The notes under the pieces are model-generated. The model was not told the DNA's origin. It worked only from the letters and a program-made list of their open reading frames with translations, and ran no database searches. DNA of 23,433 nt from DASSLY01 sp035689185 (lineage in GTDB: Bacteria > Actinomycetota > Actinomycetes > Actinomycetales > Dermatophilaceae), in contig DASSLY010000125.1 of the NCBI GenBank assembly GCA_035689185.1, positions 1 through 23,433 of the forward strand, in the 5' to 3' direction. The position numbers and the translations under genes are program-made. Position 1 is the stretch's first letter. The number at the start of each line of letters is the position of its first letter. Below are positions 22,234-23,433 of this stretch, in pieces.

Positions 22234-23198
22234 CCGACACCGCACCCCCAGGGTCCGCGGCGCCACAGGTCCCCGGCCACGACCCGAACCGGGCCGGCAC
22301 GGCATACGGGCTGCTGGCTTACGGGCTGTGGGGCCTCTTCCCGCTCTACTTCCACCTGCTCCCCCCCGCGGGACCGTTGGAGATCCTGGCTCACCGGATC
22401 CTGTGGACGCTGCTGGTATGCGGTGGGCTGATCGCCGCGGGGCGCAACCTGGACTGGGTTCGGAAGGTCTTCAACCGCCCGCGCAACGTCGCCCTGGTCA
22501 CGGTGGCCAGCCTGGTGCTGGCGCTGAACTGGGTCGTCTACGTCGCCGCGGTGGCCGCCCACAACGTGACCGAGGCGTCGCTGGGGTACTTCCTCAACCC
22601 GCTGGTCACCGTCGCGCTCGGTGTCGTCGTCCTGCGGGAGCGCCTGCGGCGGCTGCAGTGGCTGGCCGTCGGCATCGGCTGCGTGGCCGCGCTGTACCTC
22701 ACCGTCGACTTCGGCCGCCCGCCCTGGGTGGCGATCACGCTGGCGCTGTCGTTCGCGACGTACGGGCTGATGAAGAACCGCATCGGCGCCAGGCTCACCG
22801 CGGCGCAGAGCCTGACCTCGGAGACCCTGGCGCTGGCACCCATGGCCGTGGGAATCCTGGCCGTGCTGGCCGCGCGTGGGTCGACCACCTTCACCAGCGA
22901 CGCACCTTGGCACCCGGCGCTGCTCGCCATCTCCGGGCCGGTGACGGCGCTGCCGCTGCTGCTCTTCGGCGCCGCCGCGCGGCGGGTGCCGCTGGTGACC
23001 GTCGGGCTGCTCCAGTTCATCACCCCGGTCCTGCAGCTGCTCTGCGGGGTCCTGCTCCTGGGCGAGCACCTGGGCCTTTCCCGCTGGGTCGGGTTCGGCA
23101 TGGTTTGGCTCGCGCTGGTCGCGCTCACGGTCGACTCGGTGCGCTCCGCCCGGTCGCGCTCGCGCCCCGTCCCGGAGCCCGCCGGTATGCCCGGCTGA
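22230..23198 (+). CDS. rarD: RarD-type EamA/DMT superfamily transporter
   Basis: A 322-residue membrane protein with about ten predicted helices in two EamA repeats. RarD signatures are AYGLLAYGLWGLFPLYFHLL (25-44), EILAHRILWTLLV (50-62), NWVVYVAAVAAHNVTEASLGYFLNPLVTVALGVVVLRERLRRLQWLAVGIG (95-145) and the mirror half LLQFITPVLQLLCGVLLLGEHL (262-283). Substrate is unknown (RarD has been linked to chloramphenicol sensitivity in Pseudomonas and the superfamily exports metabolites). The GTG start at 22230 overlaps the korB stop (GTGA), so it is co-translated with korAB although the function is not obviously related. The extreme C terminus is Arg/Ser-rich and poorly conserved. Confidence 0.9.
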   Translation: MTDTAPPGSAAPQVPGHDPNRAGTAYGLLAYGLWGLFPLYFHLLPPAGPLEILAHRILWTLLVCGGLIAAGRNLDWVRKVFNRPRNVALVTVASLVLALNWVVYVAAVAAHNVTEASLGYFLNPLVTVALGVVVLRERLRRLQWLAVGIGCVAALYLTVDFGRPPWVAITLALSFATYGLMKNRIGARLTAAQSLTSETLALAPMAVGILAVLAARGSTTFTSDAPWHPALLAISGPVTALPLLLFGAAARRVPLVTVGLLQFITPVLQLLCGVLLLGEHLGLSRWVGFGMVWLALVALTVDSVRSARSRSRPVPEPAGMPG

Positions 23199-23252
23199 CC
23201 GGGGTGACCAGGGCCGTCGGGCCGGGACGGCCGCAGCATGTCCGCTCGTCGC

Positions 23253-23281
23253 CCCCGCTGCCGTCCACAGCGGCAGCGGGG
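23253..23281 (+). terminator. Terminator hairpin after korAB-rarD
   Basis: CCCCGCTGCCG (23253-23263) and CGGCAGCGGGG (23271-23281) form a perfect 11-bp stem with a 7-nt loop, 54 nt after the rarD stop. There is no U tract, as is common for actinobacterial terminators. The remaining sequence to 23433 shows no gene I can support. Confidence 0.6.
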
Positions 23282-23433
23282 CCGAGCCGACCGCTCACTG
23301 GTGCACCCTTGTCAGGTCGGTGGTTGAACGGCTGCCGATGCACCTGAGGTGCCGCCGAGTCATCGCCCTGCTCGCTTGACGCTTCGACGTCCAGCCTGAG
23401 TTCTGCGAGGCCCGGCGGTCGCCCAGGGCGTGC

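Noticed and set aside
23125..23433. Minus-strand frame open to the right window edge
   Set aside because: It overlaps rarD, its translation is Arg/Gly/Pro-rich and no start or ribosome binding site is visible; a partial gene cannot be excluded but is not supported.

Overview
The window comes from the chromosome of a high-GC actinobacterium. GTG and TTG starts are common, almost all adjacent same-strand genes overlap by 4 nt (ATGA or GTGA), and several promoters place the start codon at the expected transcript start (leaderless). The gene content is typically actinobacterial: a GuaB1-type enzyme, KorA/KorB, a second nuo cluster, YajQ, and an integrase/excisionase pair beside tRNA-Tyr. I cannot fix the genus. 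A Streptomyces relative or an Intrasporangiaceae-like Micrococcales member would both fit.

Layout. 1-2770 is the end of an integrated element: an unrecognised partial gene, an excisionase-like helix-turn-helix gene, a tyrosine integrase and a terminator. The element abuts the 3' end of tRNA-Tyr(GTA) on the minus strand (2772-2855), the usual arrangement for an actinomycete integrative and conjugative element. 2929-3490 is a mazEF-type toxin-antitoxin pair (minus). yajQ follows (plus, 3577-4074). Next on the minus strand come an uncharacterised membrane protein (4201-5247), a frameshifted and internally deleted remnant of aminopeptidase N (5295-5783) and the membrane protease htpX (5831-6703). 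A 67-bp tandem duplication lies upstream of htpX and carries a GGAAC-N18-GTT promoter-like element.

6872-15919 is one minus-strand operon with the order nuoA-B-C-H-I-J-K-L-M-N. It has no nuoD and no NADH module (nuoE, F, G). The NuoH and NuoA residues around the quinone/proton path differ from the usual complex I motifs, and NuoI carries a long repetitive disordered tail. A short-chain dehydrogenase (minus) and a TetR-family regulator (plus) are divergent and share an inverted-repeat operator (16831-16878). On the plus strand follow guaB1 (CBS-containing IMPDH/GMP reductase family) and the coupled block korA-korB-rarD, closed by a hairpin at 23253-23281.

How it may work together. KorAB oxidises 2-oxoglutarate and reduces ferredoxin. 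A complex I-like machine without the NADH module, but with NuoI and all proton-pumping subunits, is the natural electron acceptor for that ferredoxin. The most interesting proposal here is therefore a ferredoxin-linked respiratory module that lacks its own NuoD. Also notable are the pepN remnant, the duplicated htpX promoter and a strongly over-represented heptamer, GGCATAC.
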